DNA from: VYFG01 sp965204165
Lineage (GTDB): Bacteria; Pseudomonadota; Gammaproteobacteria; Arenicellales; Poriferihabitantaceae
DNA: 64,000 nucleotides
Assembly (NCBI GenBank): GCA_965204165.1
Contig: OZ241969.1
Coordinates: 62,001-126,000 of the forward strand
Direction: 5' to 3'
Numbering within the stretch: position 1 is the stretch's first letter; each line of letters starts with the position of its first letter. Under the pieces are notes generated by a model. It had not been told where the DNA came from, did not search any database, and worked only from the letters and a program-made list of their open reading frames with translations. Both the position numbers and the translations under genes were made by a program. This document shows positions 44,751 through 54,599 of the stretch, piece after piece.

Positions 44751-46208
44751 TCATTCAGGTGTCTTGAGCATGTGGGCGGCCTTTCCCTTGAGAGCGATCT
44801 CGATGGCGGCAAGAGGATTGTAACCCTGATAGGACATGGACAGCAGATAGCTTGAGACCCGGCACCATGCGACGGCGTATTTGTATGTACGGAAACAGCC
44901 GGACACTTTCTGCTTGACCTTGGCCATCCGGAGGTTCCTTTCGGACAGGTTGTTGGTGAAGCTGACCGCGGGGTCCCTGGCGAACCGCAGGACTTCGGTT
45001 TCATGCTTTCCCATGGCCTCCCACAGGTTCTCCGCGTCGGATTTCGCGATGCGCCCGCGCTTTTTCCCGCCGGTGCGCACAGGGGTTGCCGGGAGTTCCT
45101 TCTTCCCCTGGGTCAGGATGGTCCGGTAGCGCTTTTGCAGGGCGGCGCATTCTTTTGCGGACAGCACCTTGTCCGGGCTTTCCCTGACCTTGCGGGCGGC
45201 GTCCCGGAGCAGTTTCTTCATCCGCCTCGCCCAGGCCGGATCATGGGCGTCGATGAGGAACTGCAGATCCCGCAGGAGGTGGCCGCCGCACAGGGCGTGG
45301 TCGCAGTGGTCACAGGCAAGATAGCTGGCCCAGCGGTCATGGACCAGGACGCCGCCGTACCGGGGGATGATGCCGATGTCCCGGATCGCCTCGCCGCCCC
45401 GCTTGGGGTGGCAGAACTTCAGGGTGAGGTCTCCGGCGCTGCAGTCGTGCAGCCAGTGGTTCTTGCGGTCGATGCGGATCGAGGTCTCGTCCACATGCAG
45501 CGCCGGCGCGGCCAGCAGGCACTCGACGGCGGCAGCCTCCCAGTCCGCCAGGGCATCGTGCAGGCGCAGCAGCCAGGCCAGCAGGGTCGCCTCGGCAATG
45601 GCCCGTCCCGTCATCGCCTTCATGGTCTGGACCACACGCTTCAGCGGCACCATCTGCGCCACCATCAGGTGGGCGGCGAACGCGATGATGCCGTGTCCGT
45701 ACTGCAGCGGACCCGGCAGGCCGTCCGGAAAGGCGCCCCGGTTCTCGGCATGGCAGCGCGGACAGGTCTTGATCTCGGCATCCACGTGGTATTCCCGGGT
45801 CTCGAACACGATGTCCACCAGGGTGCGACGCTCATGGCCCTCGCACCGTACCCGCACCAGGTTCCTGCCGCAGGCCGAACATTCCGTCACCGGGGATACC
45901 CCGGTTTCACTCACCAGACGGGTATGGCCCGTTTCCCAGTGCGGCTGCTCCGGTCCCCTGCCACGGCTCCCGGGGCGTGCCGCGGTCTCATCCTTCCCCT
46001 CACGGGACGGCGGCAGGCTCGCGTTCACCGGCGTCTTGCGGGTGGTCTTTTCCATGAACACCGCCATCATCAACTCCATCAGCATCAACAGGGCGTTGAA
46101 CAGCACCTCGCATTCCGCGCTGACCTTGCCCTCCCTGCACAGTGACCGGAAACTCTCCCGGTGCGCATCGAACTCCTCGCGCAGCGCAACCCGGTTCACC
46201 GTCCCCAT
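44751..46208 (-). CDS. tnpC: IS66 family transposase TnpC
   Basis: The 485-residue protein is identical to that at 30757-32214, with the same zinc-binding region and DDE core. It starts 4 bases after the methylase gene with the same GGAGGAG ribosome site. An intact frame and intact element ends make this copy a candidate for active transposition. Confidence 0.95.
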   Translation of the reverse strand: MGTVNRVALREEFDAHRESFRSLCREGKVSAECEVLFNALLMLMELMMAVFMEKTTRKTPVNASLPPSREGKDETAARPGSRGRGPEQPHWETGHTRLVSETGVSPVTECSACGRNLVRVRCEGHERRTLVDIVFETREYHVDAEIKTCPRCHAENRGAFPDGLPGPLQYGHGIIAFAAHLMVAQMVPLKRVVQTMKAMTGRAIAEATLLAWLLRLHDALADWEAAAVECLLAAPALHVDETSIRIDRKNHWLHDCSAGDLTLKFCHPKRGGEAIRDIGIIPRYGGVLVHDRWASYLACDHCDHALCGGHLLRDLQFLIDAHDPAWARRMKKLLRDAARKVRESPDKVLSAKECAALQKRYRTILTQGKKELPATPVRTGGKKRGRIAKSDAENLWEAMGKHETEVLRFARDPAVSFTNNLSERNLRMAKVKQKVSGCFRTYKYAVAWCRVSSYLLSMSYQGYNPLAAIEIALKGKAAHMLKTPE

Positions 46209-46212
46209 GGAT

Positions 46213-46902
46213 TCACTCCTCCCTCGCCTCCACGGCCTCCTCCGCCTCCACCGCCATCATCGCCGACAGCACCGCCAGGCGTTCCCCATGCGGCATCCCC
46301 CGGTAGCGCCGGCCCCAACTCTGGGCCTTGCGCTTCACCGCCTGGCGATGGGTGAAGTTCCGGCCCGCATAACGCGGCCAGTGAACCCGGTCCGGCGTGA
46401 AGTTGAACCACACCTTCTCCGTCACCACACCCGCCTGGTTCATCACCTGAAGCGACACGCTGCCCCAATCCCCCAGCCAGTCGTCGTACATCCGCGAAGG
46501 ATACCCCGAGATCATCACCGAGCAGGGAAGGCCGCGGATCAGCGCCAGCAAGCCCTCGTGGTCGCTGTTCCTGTAGTCGTGCCGGTAGCGGCGGCCCGAC
46601 TTGCGCGTACTTTGCAGATACGGCGGGTCGCAGTAGACCAGTTCCGTGCCGTCAAACGGAAACGTCCGGAGATACCGGTGACAGCAGCCATGCACCAGTT
46701 CCACCGGATAGTCGCACTGGAATCCTTCCAGCGCCCTGGCGTTGCAGTCTATGCCGATGTTCCGCAGGGCCCCCGGCTTGCGCTTCATGATCGCCCCACC
46801 GCCAAGGTGGGTTTCGATATACACCGAGTGCGGCGGCATCAGGGCGATCAGAGGCTGGCACAGCCCCGAAGCTCCCTTGGAGCCGAAATAGCGGTTCCCC
46901 AT
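46213..46902 (-). CDS. D12-class DNA N6-adenine methyltransferase carried by the IS
   Basis: The 229-residue protein is identical to that at 32219-32908, with YFGSKG, THLGGGAI, GIDCN and DPPY motifs. The absence of any amino-acid change between copies shows the methylase has travelled with the transposase as a unit. Confidence 0.85.
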   Translation of the reverse strand: MGNRYFGSKGASGLCQPLIALMPPHSVYIETHLGGGAIMKRKPGALRNIGIDCNARALEGFQCDYPVELVHGCCHRYLRTFPFDGTELVYCDPPYLQSTRKSGRRYRHDYRNSDHEGLLALIRGLPCSVMISGYPSRMYDDWLGDWGSVSLQVMNQAGVVTEKVWFNFTPDRVHWPRYAGRNFTHRQAVKRKAQSWGRRYRGMPHGERLAVLSAMMAVEAEEAVEAREE

Positions 46903-46937
46903 CTGTGTGCGGGTTCGTCTCGTGGTCCGAAACCCGA

Positions 46938-46966
46938 ACGATAGGGAAAATATTCTATACTGTCAA
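46938..46966 (-). promoter_or_regulatory. Sigma70 promoter of the IS66 methylase-transposase operon, copy C
   Basis: TTGACA, 17-base spacer, TATCGT on the reverse strand, at the same place in the element as in copy B. Confidence 0.75.
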
Positions 46967-47109
46967 CCTACAGATGGGATATGGGGCAAATAAGGGGTGA
47001 GTAGTTACAGTATTGGTAGTTATGGTTGCCAGTCTCATACGGGCGATGTACGAATAGCCGGTTCCGCACAGGCCAGATCAGCCCATCACCGCGGCCCGAC
47101 CGGAGGGGC

Positions 47110-47661
47110 ATGACGATGATCAAAGCGAAATACCATCCTGCCGCGCGCCTGATTCACTGGATCATGGCCGCGGGCTTCGCCTTCATGTGGGGGTGCGGCT
47201 ACACCATGACAACCCTCGTCGAGGAAGACTCTCCGCTGGAAGAGCTCCTATTCGATCTGCACATCTCGGTCGGGGTGACGCTGCTTGCCCTGCTCGTCCT
47301 GCGCATCGCTGTCCGCCTGGCCGTCAGGCCCCCGCCACTGCCGGACTCGATCCAGGGCATGGAACGCACCGCCGCGCATCTCGGGCATGCCGTGCTCTAC
47401 GCGCTTCCCGCAATGGTGATCACGGTCGGCTGGGCGGAGACGAACTTCGGCGGCCATGTCGTGCAGTGGTTCGGCGTCCAGATGCCGCGCGTGTTTCCCG
47501 AGACAGGGGAGTACCTCCAGGATCTGTCCGCGAAGGTACACATGTGGCTCGCCTACACCATGCTGGCGGTCGCCGTCGGCCATGTCGCGGCGGCGTATAA
47601 ACACCGTTGGATCGACGGACACGACGTGATCCGGCGCATGACTATCGGTGGCGGACGGTAG
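47110..47661 (+). CDS. Cytochrome b561 family protein
   Basis: A 183-residue, four-helix inner-membrane dihaem cytochrome. Candidate haem ligands are the His residues in YHPAARLIHW, DLHISVGV, AKVHMWLAY and VGHVAAAYKH. It transfers electrons between quinol and a periplasmic acceptor such as superoxide. GGAGG lies 4 bases before the ATG at 47110 and 9 bases before a second ATG at 47116, so the latter may be the real start. IS66 copy C ends about 100 bases upstream and may affect its expression. The next gene starts 20 bases after its stop. Confidence 0.85.
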   Translation: MTMIKAKYHPAARLIHWIMAAGFAFMWGCGYTMTTLVEEDSPLEELLFDLHISVGVTLLALLVLRIAVRLAVRPPPLPDSIQGMERTAAHLGHAVLYALPAMVITVGWAETNFGGHVVQWFGVQMPRVFPETGEYLQDLSAKVHMWLAYTMLAVAVGHVAAAYKHRWIDGHDVIRRMTIGGGR

Positions 47662-47681
47662 GTCCGTGATCCGGATGCACG

Positions 47682-48044
47682 ATGAACGTACTCGAAGAAA
47701 TCCGAAAAACAGTCCGGCCGGGCACGTCAATCCCCAAGCCCAAGGCCCAGGGAACCTTCATCGTGAAAGGATGGGGGATGCGGCGGAACGAACAGGCCCT
47801 GATCTACTATGTGCCGAATCATGTGAACCCGTCCCGGCCCACCCAGAAGGGCGTCACGGAATCGGAGTTGGTCAAGGCGCACAGGAGACTGTCCGAAACA
47901 GGCGAATTCACCAGCGAGTGGTTCCAGGTGGCAATGACCCGTTGCAGCAGGGAAGGGAGTACCAACTTCACCACGATCGGCGGGGTTTTCGAACTTCTCG
48001 GAAAGGCCCGGTATGCAGGCCGTGGGGTTTACCGGAAGACATGA
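47682..48044 (+). CDS. Hypothetical protein
   Basis: A 120-residue basic protein of unknown family, with GTFIVKGWGMRRNEQALIYYVPNH, then a helical segment KGVTESELVKAHRRLSETGEFTSEWF and FTTIGGVFELLGKARY. The last part looks like a small winged-helix-type segment, but this is not certain. It follows cytochrome b561 closely on the same strand. GC-rich codon use supports a real gene. Confidence 0.5.
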   Translation: MNVLEEIRKTVRPGTSIPKPKAQGTFIVKGWGMRRNEQALIYYVPNHVNPSRPTQKGVTESELVKAHRRLSETGEFTSEWFQVAMTRCSREGSTNFTTIGGVFELLGKARYAGRGVYRKT

Positions 48045-48214
48045 CCAACGGCGGCGGGCACTAGGTCCGCATCCGCACCTAGTGCATCCACCGCGTTACC
48101 TGGTTTTTCTGTAATGAAAATCGAGAAAAAGGCCTCAATGAAAGGCAGATCGACGGCAAGTGAAATGAAAGAAGGACTTGCAAAATTGCCTGATTGAGCG
48201 AGTTTTTCACCCCA

Positions 48215-49522
48215 ACAGGCGATTTTCAAAGCAGGGCCAAGGGGTCGGACGGTGGTATAGTGAAGTCTTGAAACACACACTGCGCCGCCGAACAACCCGA
48301 TGCCCCTTGCGACGACTATATCCAACCTCCGCTACCTTTTTCAAGACGAAATTTTCCCGGCCATCGAGGACCGGACCGGACGACTGTCGGAGAAGCACCG
48401 GCGCCTGATCGCGGTCCTTGACTGGGTGAAGGTGGAAACCTTCTTCCCTGCCTGCCCGGTGAGCGCCGGACGTCCGACGGCGGATCGGGTGGCCCTGGCG
48501 ACGGCGTTCATCGCCAAGGCCATCTGGGATCTGCCCACCACCCGGCACCTGATGGACCGGATCCTGTCGGACCCGGCGCTGCGCAGGATGTGCGGGTGGA
48601 GCCGGTGTTCCGAGGTGCCGAGCGAGGCGACGTTCTCCAGGGCGTTTGCCTTGTTCGCTGAAGGCGACCTGCCGGGGAGGATGCACGAGGCGCTGATCCG
48701 GAGCACCCTGGGCAGGGACGATGTGATCGTCGGGCACCTGTCCCGGGACTCGACGGCGATCGAGGCCCGGGAGAAACCGGAACGGAAAAAGGCTTCGGAC
48801 AAGGATGAAGGCAATGGCAAGGATGGGAAGAAGGGAAAAACCGCGAAGCGCAAGCCGGGGCGTCCGCCCAAGGGGGATTCGTCCGAAGGGAAGCCCGAAC
48901 GCAGACTGGAGCGGCAGTTGCAGATGTCCTTCGGGGAAATGATGGCGGACCTGCCGCGGAAATGCGGCATCGGCACCAAGCGCAACGCCAAGGGGTTCCT
49001 GACCTCCTGGAAGGGATACAAGCTCCACATCGACGGCGCGGACGGCGGCATACCGGTCAGCTGCATCCTGACCTCGGCCTTCCTCCATGACAGCCAGGCC
49101 GCCATTCCGCTGGCCGCGCAAAGCGACCGGCGGGTGACCGCGTGCTACGAAGTCATGGACAGCGCCTACGACGCCCCGGAAATCAGGGCCTACAGCGAAT
49201 CCCTGGGCCATGTGCCGATCATCGACACCAATCCCCGCCGGGACCGGGCACTCAAGGAAAGTCTCCGCCGGGAGGCCCGCGCCCAGCGCGCCGCCGGGCA
49301 TATCGATCACAAGACGGTGCGTTACCGTGAACGGTCCAACATCGAGCGGATCAACGGACGGCTCAAGGACGAGTTCGGCGGCCGCCATGTCCGCGTGCGG
49401 GGACCCACCAAGGTGAACTGCCACCTGATGTGGGGCATCCTCGCACTCACGGTGGACCAGCTTCTCCGGCTCGGGACCTGAGTCGAACCCCGAACCGATT
49501 TCCCTGCTGAATACCCTGCCAT
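48215..49522 (+). mobile_element. DUF772/IS5-like insertion sequence (approximate ends)
   Basis: Around the transposase gene an imperfect inverted repeat is visible: ACAGGCGATTTTCAAAGCAG near 48215 and, inverted, CCCTGCTGAATACCCTG near 49502-49522. No target duplication was found, so the limits are provisional. Confidence 0.45.
48300..49481 (+). CDS. DDE transposase with DUF772 domain (IS5/IS4 superfamily)
   Basis: A 393-residue transposase. The N-terminal DUF772 helical domain (RPTADRVALATAFIAKAIWDLPTTRHLMDRI) is followed by the core with LSRDSTAIEAREK (first Asp), YEVMDSAYDAPEI (second Asp) and YRERSNIERINGRLKDEFGGR (catalytic Glu). A Lys-rich spacer sits between the first Asp and the rest. 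The frame is intact and it is single-copy in the window. Confidence 0.85.
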   Translation: MPLATTISNLRYLFQDEIFPAIEDRTGRLSEKHRRLIAVLDWVKVETFFPACPVSAGRPTADRVALATAFIAKAIWDLPTTRHLMDRILSDPALRRMCGWSRCSEVPSEATFSRAFALFAEGDLPGRMHEALIRSTLGRDDVIVGHLSRDSTAIEAREKPERKKASDKDEGNGKDGKKGKTAKRKPGRPPKGDSSEGKPERRLERQLQMSFGEMMADLPRKCGIGTKRNAKGFLTSWKGYKLHIDGADGGIPVSCILTSAFLHDSQAAIPLAAQSDRRVTACYEVMDSAYDAPEIRAYSESLGHVPIIDTNPRRDRALKESLRREARAQRAAGHIDHKTVRYRERSNIERINGRLKDEFGGRHVRVRGPTKVNCHLMWGILALTVDQLLRLGT

Positions 49523-49691
49523 CCCGCGAAGATGGCGTGGAAAGGCTCGTCCCGAAACCACCGGAATCCCCTCGTCGGGGTACTTCACGCCCTCCCGGAC
49601 GGCAAAATCCATCCGTAATTGATCGCCAGCGATGGCGCTATCCGGCCATTCTTATGGTGCGTTGCACAATACTTCTCTCTCGCCGGAATTT

Positions 49692-51452
49692 TCCGAGTAA
49701 GAGGGGGTGTTGCCACGCCCCTCTCCTCACAGAACCGCGCGAGCGCGATTGACGCACGCGGTTCCTCACGCAACAGATTCGCTCAGGTAGCATAGATCGA
49801 TCGAACGACCTTGACATTCGGCAGTGAGAATCTCCTTAGTATGGCATTCATGCGGTCCCAATTCAGGCGGCCATCGCGGCTTCGGCGCGACAGCGCCTTC
49901 TTCCACGCACGACCGACCCGATACCGGAAGTCATCAAGACGCTTGCCGTTCCCTGTGCGCCCATAGTAGGCACAATGCCCCTTGATGACCCGCGACAGAT
50001 ACGCCTGCTGTTCCTTCAGCGGCCGGTGCCTGTTGGCCTTGCACCAGTCATGCACCGACTTCACCGCCCGGGCAAAGCGCGACTTGGCCGTGACTTGACG
50101 AACTACCCTGTTTCCTTTCCTCGACGTTCCCCATACATGGGTGAAGCCGAGGAAGTCAAAGCTCGCGCCTTTCTCGCCTTTCCCTCGCGGAGGCCGGAAG
50201 TCCAGGAACCGCGTCTTGGTCTCGTGGAGCGTAAGCCCGTACTTGCCAAGCCGCTTGCCCAGTACCCCCAGCACCCGGCGGGCGTCCATCTCATGGGTAA
50301 AGGTCATCACCCAATCGTCGGCGTACCTCACCAGCTGGCTGCCTCCCTTCAACCGAGGCTTCACCGCATCCTCGAACCACTTGTCCAGCACATGGTGCAG
50401 GTAAATGTTCGAGACCAGCGGGGAGATCACCCCACCCTGCGGCGTTCCCGTTTCCGTTCGCCTCAAGTTGCCCTCTTCCAGTATTCCCGCCTTGAGCCAT
50501 TTGTCGATCATTTTTCTCACTACACCATCCCTGATCCGCAGGTCGAGCGCCTCCCGGAGGCGGTCATACGGGATACTGTCGAAGTAGGATTTCAGGTCCA
50601 CCTCGACCACCCACCGCTGGCCCTTGTCCATGATGCCCGCACGCAATGCGTCCAAAGCATCATGACAGGACCGACCGGGCCTGAAGCCGTATGAACAGGG
50701 CAGAAAGTCCTGCTCGTAGATCGGCTCCAGCAACATCAATATCGCCCGCTGCGCCACCTTGTCTTCAAACGTCGGTATGCCCAAGGGCCGCATCCTGCCG
50801 TCCGCTTTCGGTATCCAGTGCCGCCGCACCGGCGGCGCGAAGTAGCTGCCCGACCTGATCCGGTTCAGGAGATCCGCAAGATTGGATTCCAGCCCCTTCT
50901 CGTAGTCCGCAGCCGTCACGCCGTCGATGCCTGCCGCCCCGTCCTTCCGCGTCCGGCGATACGCCTCGTGCATCCAGTCGATGTCGATCAGATGGTGCAG
51001 GGACGTGAACACCCGGTCCGGGTGCTTGCTCGCCTGTTCGGCTATCCACTGTTGTTTCGTGTACGTGTTGGTAGAACTCAGTGTTTCTTTCATCGTTTCC
51101 CACCAGTGGGTCTGTGTGCATGACGCCCCGCTTTCCTCCGGCGGGTCCCGATGGCCACGGTTCCCCGCCTTCAACGGTAGTATCAGGGCGCTAAGACCAC
51201 CTGCATCCCATCCCTTCGGCTTATTGATTCGCCAGCCGGTACCACCTCTGTAGCCTGTCTCGTCGTGGTTCGCTCGCGCGCTCCCGGCGACCGCAGACCT
51301 GTCGCCGGGCCGGGGCTTTGTACCGGTGCCCCACAACCGTACTCTCAAGGTGGAGAATGCAGGTTCTCCCAGGTTTCCTGGCAGTCCATCCCGTGGCTTT
51401 GCGCCGCTCCCAAGACCCCGGACGGCCCTGCTGTGCCTCGCCATTGCGGCAC
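49692..51452 (-). mobile_element. Group II intron
   Basis: The reverse-strand RNA has a recognisable 3' end. A domain V hairpin (GAGGAACCGCGTGCG... with ...CGCGCGGTTC, about 49725-49770) is followed by a domain VI hairpin and the ending TTACTCGG near 49692. The 5' end is probably the GTGCCGC at 51452, but it was not confirmed. The maturase gene lies in domain IV. A 3'-end remnant of a related intron is at 34261-34286. Confidence 0.8.
49783..51093 (-). CDS. ltrA: Group II intron reverse transcriptase/maturase
   Basis: A 436-residue RT-maturase. It contains the RT fingers (HWIPKADGRMRPLGIPTFEDKV), GFRPGRSCHDAL, the active-site LVRYADDWVMTF, and the maturase X domain toward the C-terminus (AYLSRVIKGHCAYYGRTGN). 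No HNH endonuclease domain is present, as in endonuclease-lacking intron classes. The ATG at 51093 (after GGTGGGAAACG) fits the family start; the longer upstream frame is intron RNA. It splices the intron and drives its retrohoming. Confidence 0.93.
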   Translation of the reverse strand: MKETLSSTNTYTKQQWIAEQASKHPDRVFTSLHHLIDIDWMHEAYRRTRKDGAAGIDGVTAADYEKGLESNLADLLNRIRSGSYFAPPVRRHWIPKADGRMRPLGIPTFEDKVAQRAILMLLEPIYEQDFLPCSYGFRPGRSCHDALDALRAGIMDKGQRWVVEVDLKSYFDSIPYDRLREALDLRIRDGVVRKMIDKWLKAGILEEGNLRRTETGTPQGGVISPLVSNIYLHHVLDKWFEDAVKPRLKGGSQLVRYADDWVMTFTHEMDARRVLGVLGKRLGKYGLTLHETKTRFLDFRPPRGKGEKGASFDFLGFTHVWGTSRKGNRVVRQVTAKSRFARAVKSVHDWCKANRHRPLKEQQAYLSRVIKGHCAYYGRTGNGKRLDDFRYRVGRAWKKALSRRSRDGRLNWDRMNAILRRFSLPNVKVVRSIYAT

Positions 51453-51708
51453 CGCAGGTACTGCCCCCAGCCTTGCAACACTGAAGGCGCCATCGATTAG
51501 AGCATATCGGGGCTCAATAACGCCGCTTCACCACCCGCTGTGTACGCTTCACGACGTACGTTGCCGTACGCCATGCAACACTGACTTCCGGTCGGTGGGC
51601 TGCACCTTTACCGGGCAGGAGTTGAACCTGCTGGACTGCGGTGAATGGTTTCCGCTATTTCATACTTCCTCCATTCCAGGACTTAGCCTGGCGCAATGCA
51701 AGTGGCTC

Positions 51709-52857
51709 ATGAAAGAAAAGCGCCCCGGCAATGCACAGCCGGCGACCGGCGGTCATCCGGGGCGGCGCGCATTCCTGGGTCGCACCGCGGGTCTTGGCGC
51801 CCTGGCGGCTGCAGGGCCGTTCAGCGCCGCCTTCGGGGCTGCCCTGGACGGGGACGAAAAGCTGTTCCTCATCGGCCTGGAAGAGCACTTCACGACGCCC
51901 GAACTGCAGCGCCTGCAGGCCGGCGGTGACGAACGGCTCTTCTCGGGCGGCGGCCGCAGGCCCGAACTCCTCGACCTCGGAGCCGGCCGGATCGCCGACA
52001 TGGACGAGGCGGGCATCGGCATCCAGGTGCTCTCGGCGGTGACGCCCGGCGTGCAGAACCTGCCCGGCGACGAAGCGGTCGCATTCGCCCGCAGGCTCAA
52101 CGACCAACTGGCAAACGAGGTGATCGCGGCCTGGCCGGATCGATTCCGCGCCTTCGCCACGCTACCGCTCGGCCACCCCGGCCCGGCGGCCGACGAACTC
52201 GAACGCTCCGTGTCCAGGGGCGGTTTCGTGGGCTGCATGAGTTACGGCCCCATCGACGGCAGGTTCCTCGACCACACCGACTTCGCGCCGGTGCTCGCCC
52301 GCGCCGAAGCTCTCGGCGTGCCGATCTACATCCACCCGAACTGGCCGTCACCCCAGGCCATAGAGGACAACTACGACGGGCTGGGAGATGAACTGGTGAG
52401 CCGTATCCTCAGCGGCCCGGGGTATGGCTGGCACCAAGCAGTCGCGCTCCAGTGCCTCCGCCTGATATTGGCCGGCACGTTCGACCGCTTCCCCGGCCTG
52501 CAGGTCGTCGTCGGCCACATGGGCGAGGGGCTTCCCTTCTGGTACTGGCGGGTCGGGGAGGATCTGGATCGCATCGCGAAGAACCGGTTGCAGAAGCCGG
52601 TGCAGCAATACTTCCATGACAACCTCTGGATCACCACGAGCGCCTTCTTCCGCGACGAGCTGCTGACGCTGGCCCTCGCGGCCATGGGCGAGGACCGGAT
52701 CATGTTTTCGGTGGACTACCCTATGGCGAGCGCCAAGGCGGGCGCCGACTGGATCCGGTCGGTAGACCTGCCCCGGTCAACCAGGGAGAAGATCGCGTAC
52801 GGGAACGCGGAACGGCTGCTGGGCATCAATGCCAGTCCGTCGAATGACGGCGCGTAA
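51709..52857 (+). CDS. Tat-exported amidohydrolase (amidohydrolase 2/ACMSD-like)
   Basis: A 382-residue TIM-barrel hydrolase. The N-terminus has a Tat signal (GRRAFLGRTAG plus an Ala-rich hydrophobic part). The core shows IGLEEHFTTPEL (a variant of the usual metal-binding HxH strand), PIYIHPNWP, VVGHMGEGLPFWYWR and FSVDYPMASA (catalytic Asp). Family members decarboxylate or hydrolyse acids and lactones; the substrate is not known. The first metal motif is EEH rather than HxH, as in some relatives. The group II intron lies upstream; a SnoaL paralogue originally followed about 110 bases later and is now separated by an IS. Confidence 0.82.
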   Translation: MKEKRPGNAQPATGGHPGRRAFLGRTAGLGALAAAGPFSAAFGAALDGDEKLFLIGLEEHFTTPELQRLQAGGDERLFSGGGRRPELLDLGAGRIADMDEAGIGIQVLSAVTPGVQNLPGDEAVAFARRLNDQLANEVIAAWPDRFRAFATLPLGHPGPAADELERSVSRGGFVGCMSYGPIDGRFLDHTDFAPVLARAEALGVPIYIHPNWPSPQAIEDNYDGLGDELVSRILSGPGYGWHQAVALQCLRLILAGTFDRFPGLQVVVGHMGEGLPFWYWRVGEDLDRIAKNRLQKPVQQYFHDNLWITTSAFFRDELLTLALAAMGEDRIMFSVDYPMASAKAGADWIRSVDLPRSTREKIAYGNAERLLGINASPSNDGA

Positions 52858-52971
52858 CGCCCGGCAATGGCCGGACACGGGCATGCGGCGCCCGATGCCG
52901 GACTGCAATGACTTTTCCCGGGGACATGCCTGGCCGGTCGATCCCCGGCTGGACCATGAGGAACAGTATCA

Positions 52972-54591
52972 CAGCAATTCCCGCCATCATCTGTAGTCCA
53001 ATAAAGACGTGGGTTTGAGGCGGTGCTGGGGGAAGGCGGTTCGCAGACTTTTCCTGAAAAGGCGGTATGATCCGTCTGATTTCACGATATCGGATGATCT
53101 GTCATGTCGAAAGCCGTGTTTCGCAAGACCCTGAGCGTTCCGGGTCTGCTTCGGGTGGTGCGTGGGCATTTTGATCGCATTGAGGATCCCATCGTGAGCC
53201 GGGGCCTGGCACTGACGGACTGCCTGATGTCGGGTCTGGCGGTATTCGCGCTGAAGTACCCGTCGCTGCTGAGTTTCGAGCAGGACGCACGGGACGAGGG
53301 CCGGATCCGGTCGAACCTCAGGGAACTGTACGGGGTTGGCCGCGCGCCGTCGGACACGGCGATGCGCGAGCGCCTGGACCTGGTGGACCCGCGTGCGCTG
53401 CGGGGTGCCTTCAAGGGTGTGTTCGCGGCCCTTCAGCGTGGCAAGGGTCTGGAGGGTTTCACCTGGCTGGGCCATCATCTGCTGTCGGTGGACGGGACGG
53501 GGTACTTCTCGTCGAAGAGTGTGCATTGCGACCATTGCTGCGAGAAACATCACCGTGACGGCAGCACCACCTGGTACCACCAGATGCTGGGGGCGGTACT
53601 GGTCCACCCGGAGCACCGGGAGGTGTTCCCGCTGGCGCCGGAACCGATCATGCGTTCGGACGGTTCGCGGAAGAACGACTGCGAGCGCAACGCGGCGAAG
53701 CGTCTGCTGCGTGACGTCCGTCGCGAGCATCCGCACCTGAAGCTGCTGGTGGTGGAGGATGCGCTGGCGTCGAACGGGCCGCACATCCGGCTGCTGGGGG
53801 AACTGGACATGCGGTATGTCCTGGGCGTGAAGCCGGGGGACCATGGGGAACTGTTCCGCCGTGTCGAGGCCTCGGCGGCGACCCGTACCGTGGAGAGGTC
53901 GGAAGGGGGCGGCAGCCGTTTCCGGTTCCGGTTTCTGAACGGCGTACCGCTGAACCAGGCGAACCCCGATCTGGCAGTGAACTTCCTGGCGTGCCGGGAG
54001 ACCCGCCCCGATGGCCGGGAACTGCACTTCTCCTGGGTCACGGACATGGAGGTCACGGAATCGAACGCGCATGACCTGATGCGGGCCGGACGCGCCCGTT
54101 GGCGCATCGAGAACGAGACGTTCAACACCCTGAAGAACCAAGGCTACGGCTTCGAGCACAACTTTGGTCACGGCAAGCGGCATCTGGCGACGGTGTTCGC
54201 CCACCTGACGATGCTGGCGTTCCTCATCGACCAGGTGCGGCAGCGGTGCTGTGCGCTGTTCCGGGCGGCCCGGGAGAAGGCGGGCGGTTCGAAATACCTG
54301 TGGGTGCGGTTGCGCGGGCTGTTCACGGAGTTCTACATTCCGGACTGGGAGACCCTGTACCGGGCGATCGCGTTCGGGCACCGGAAGACGGAGTTGGTGC
54401 CCTTCGACACTTCCTGACCCGGCGGCCGTGTCCGAATATGCAACGGGCCGGTTCTTCGGGGAATCATGTGGCCAGCAGACAATCCGGCACACCGCCCGGA
54501 GGGGGTTCCCTCCCCGCGTAGTCGGGGAACAGGGGCTCAAACCATGAAATCCGCCGAATCCAATCCGTGATAGAATTAGCGGGAATTGCTG
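52972..54591 (+). mobile_element. IS4-like insertion sequence, copy 2 (1620 bp)
   Basis: Same 13-base inverted repeats and length as copy 1, in opposite orientation. The 9-base target duplication acagtatca lies at 52963-52971 and 54592-54600. The right duplication ends with the A of the start codon of the SnoaL-like gene. Confidence 0.95.
53104..54417 (+). CDS. IS4-like DDE transposase
   Basis: A 437-residue transposase, identical to the one at 15387-16700 except for one residue (Arg in LIDQVRQRCC). All DDE motifs are intact. It is transcribed towards the SnoaL-like gene, so read-through from the transposase promoter could now drive that gene. Confidence 0.88.
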   Translation: MSKAVFRKTLSVPGLLRVVRGHFDRIEDPIVSRGLALTDCLMSGLAVFALKYPSLLSFEQDARDEGRIRSNLRELYGVGRAPSDTAMRERLDLVDPRALRGAFKGVFAALQRGKGLEGFTWLGHHLLSVDGTGYFSSKSVHCDHCCEKHHRDGSTTWYHQMLGAVLVHPEHREVFPLAPEPIMRSDGSRKNDCERNAAKRLLRDVRREHPHLKLLVVEDALASNGPHIRLLGELDMRYVLGVKPGDHGELFRRVEASAATRTVERSEGGGSRFRFRFLNGVPLNQANPDLAVNFLACRETRPDGRELHFSWVTDMEVTESNAHDLMRAGRARWRIENETFNTLKNQGYGFEHNFGHGKRHLATVFAHLTMLAFLIDQVRQRCCALFRAAREKAGGSKYLWVRLRGLFTEFYIPDWETLYRAIAFGHRKTELVPFDTS

Positions 54592-54599
54592 ACAGTATC

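Larger units (their letters stand above)
44718..47008 (-). mobile_element. IS66-type element with adenine methylase, copy C (2291 bp)
   Basis: Same length, ends and gene content as copy B, offset by 13994 bases. The 8-base target duplication agtattgg lies at 44710-44717 and 47009-47016. It is an independent insertion, because its duplication differs from that of copy B. Confidence 0.96.

Noticed and set aside
30724..47008. The two same-orientation IS66 copies as a composite transposon carrying the 11.7 kb between them
   Set aside because: Each copy has its own perfect and different 8-base target duplication (gttcatcg and agtattgg), so they inserted independently. Movement of the block is possible in principle but not recorded here.
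49692..51452. A retron or diversity-generating element for the reverse transcriptase
   Set aside because: The domain V and VI structures and the maturase domain identify a normal group II intron; no msr/msd or variable repeat was seen.
15213..54591. An inversion between the two oppositely oriented IS4-like copies
   Set aside because: Both copies keep matching 9-base duplications on their two sides. Recombination between them would have mixed the flanks.
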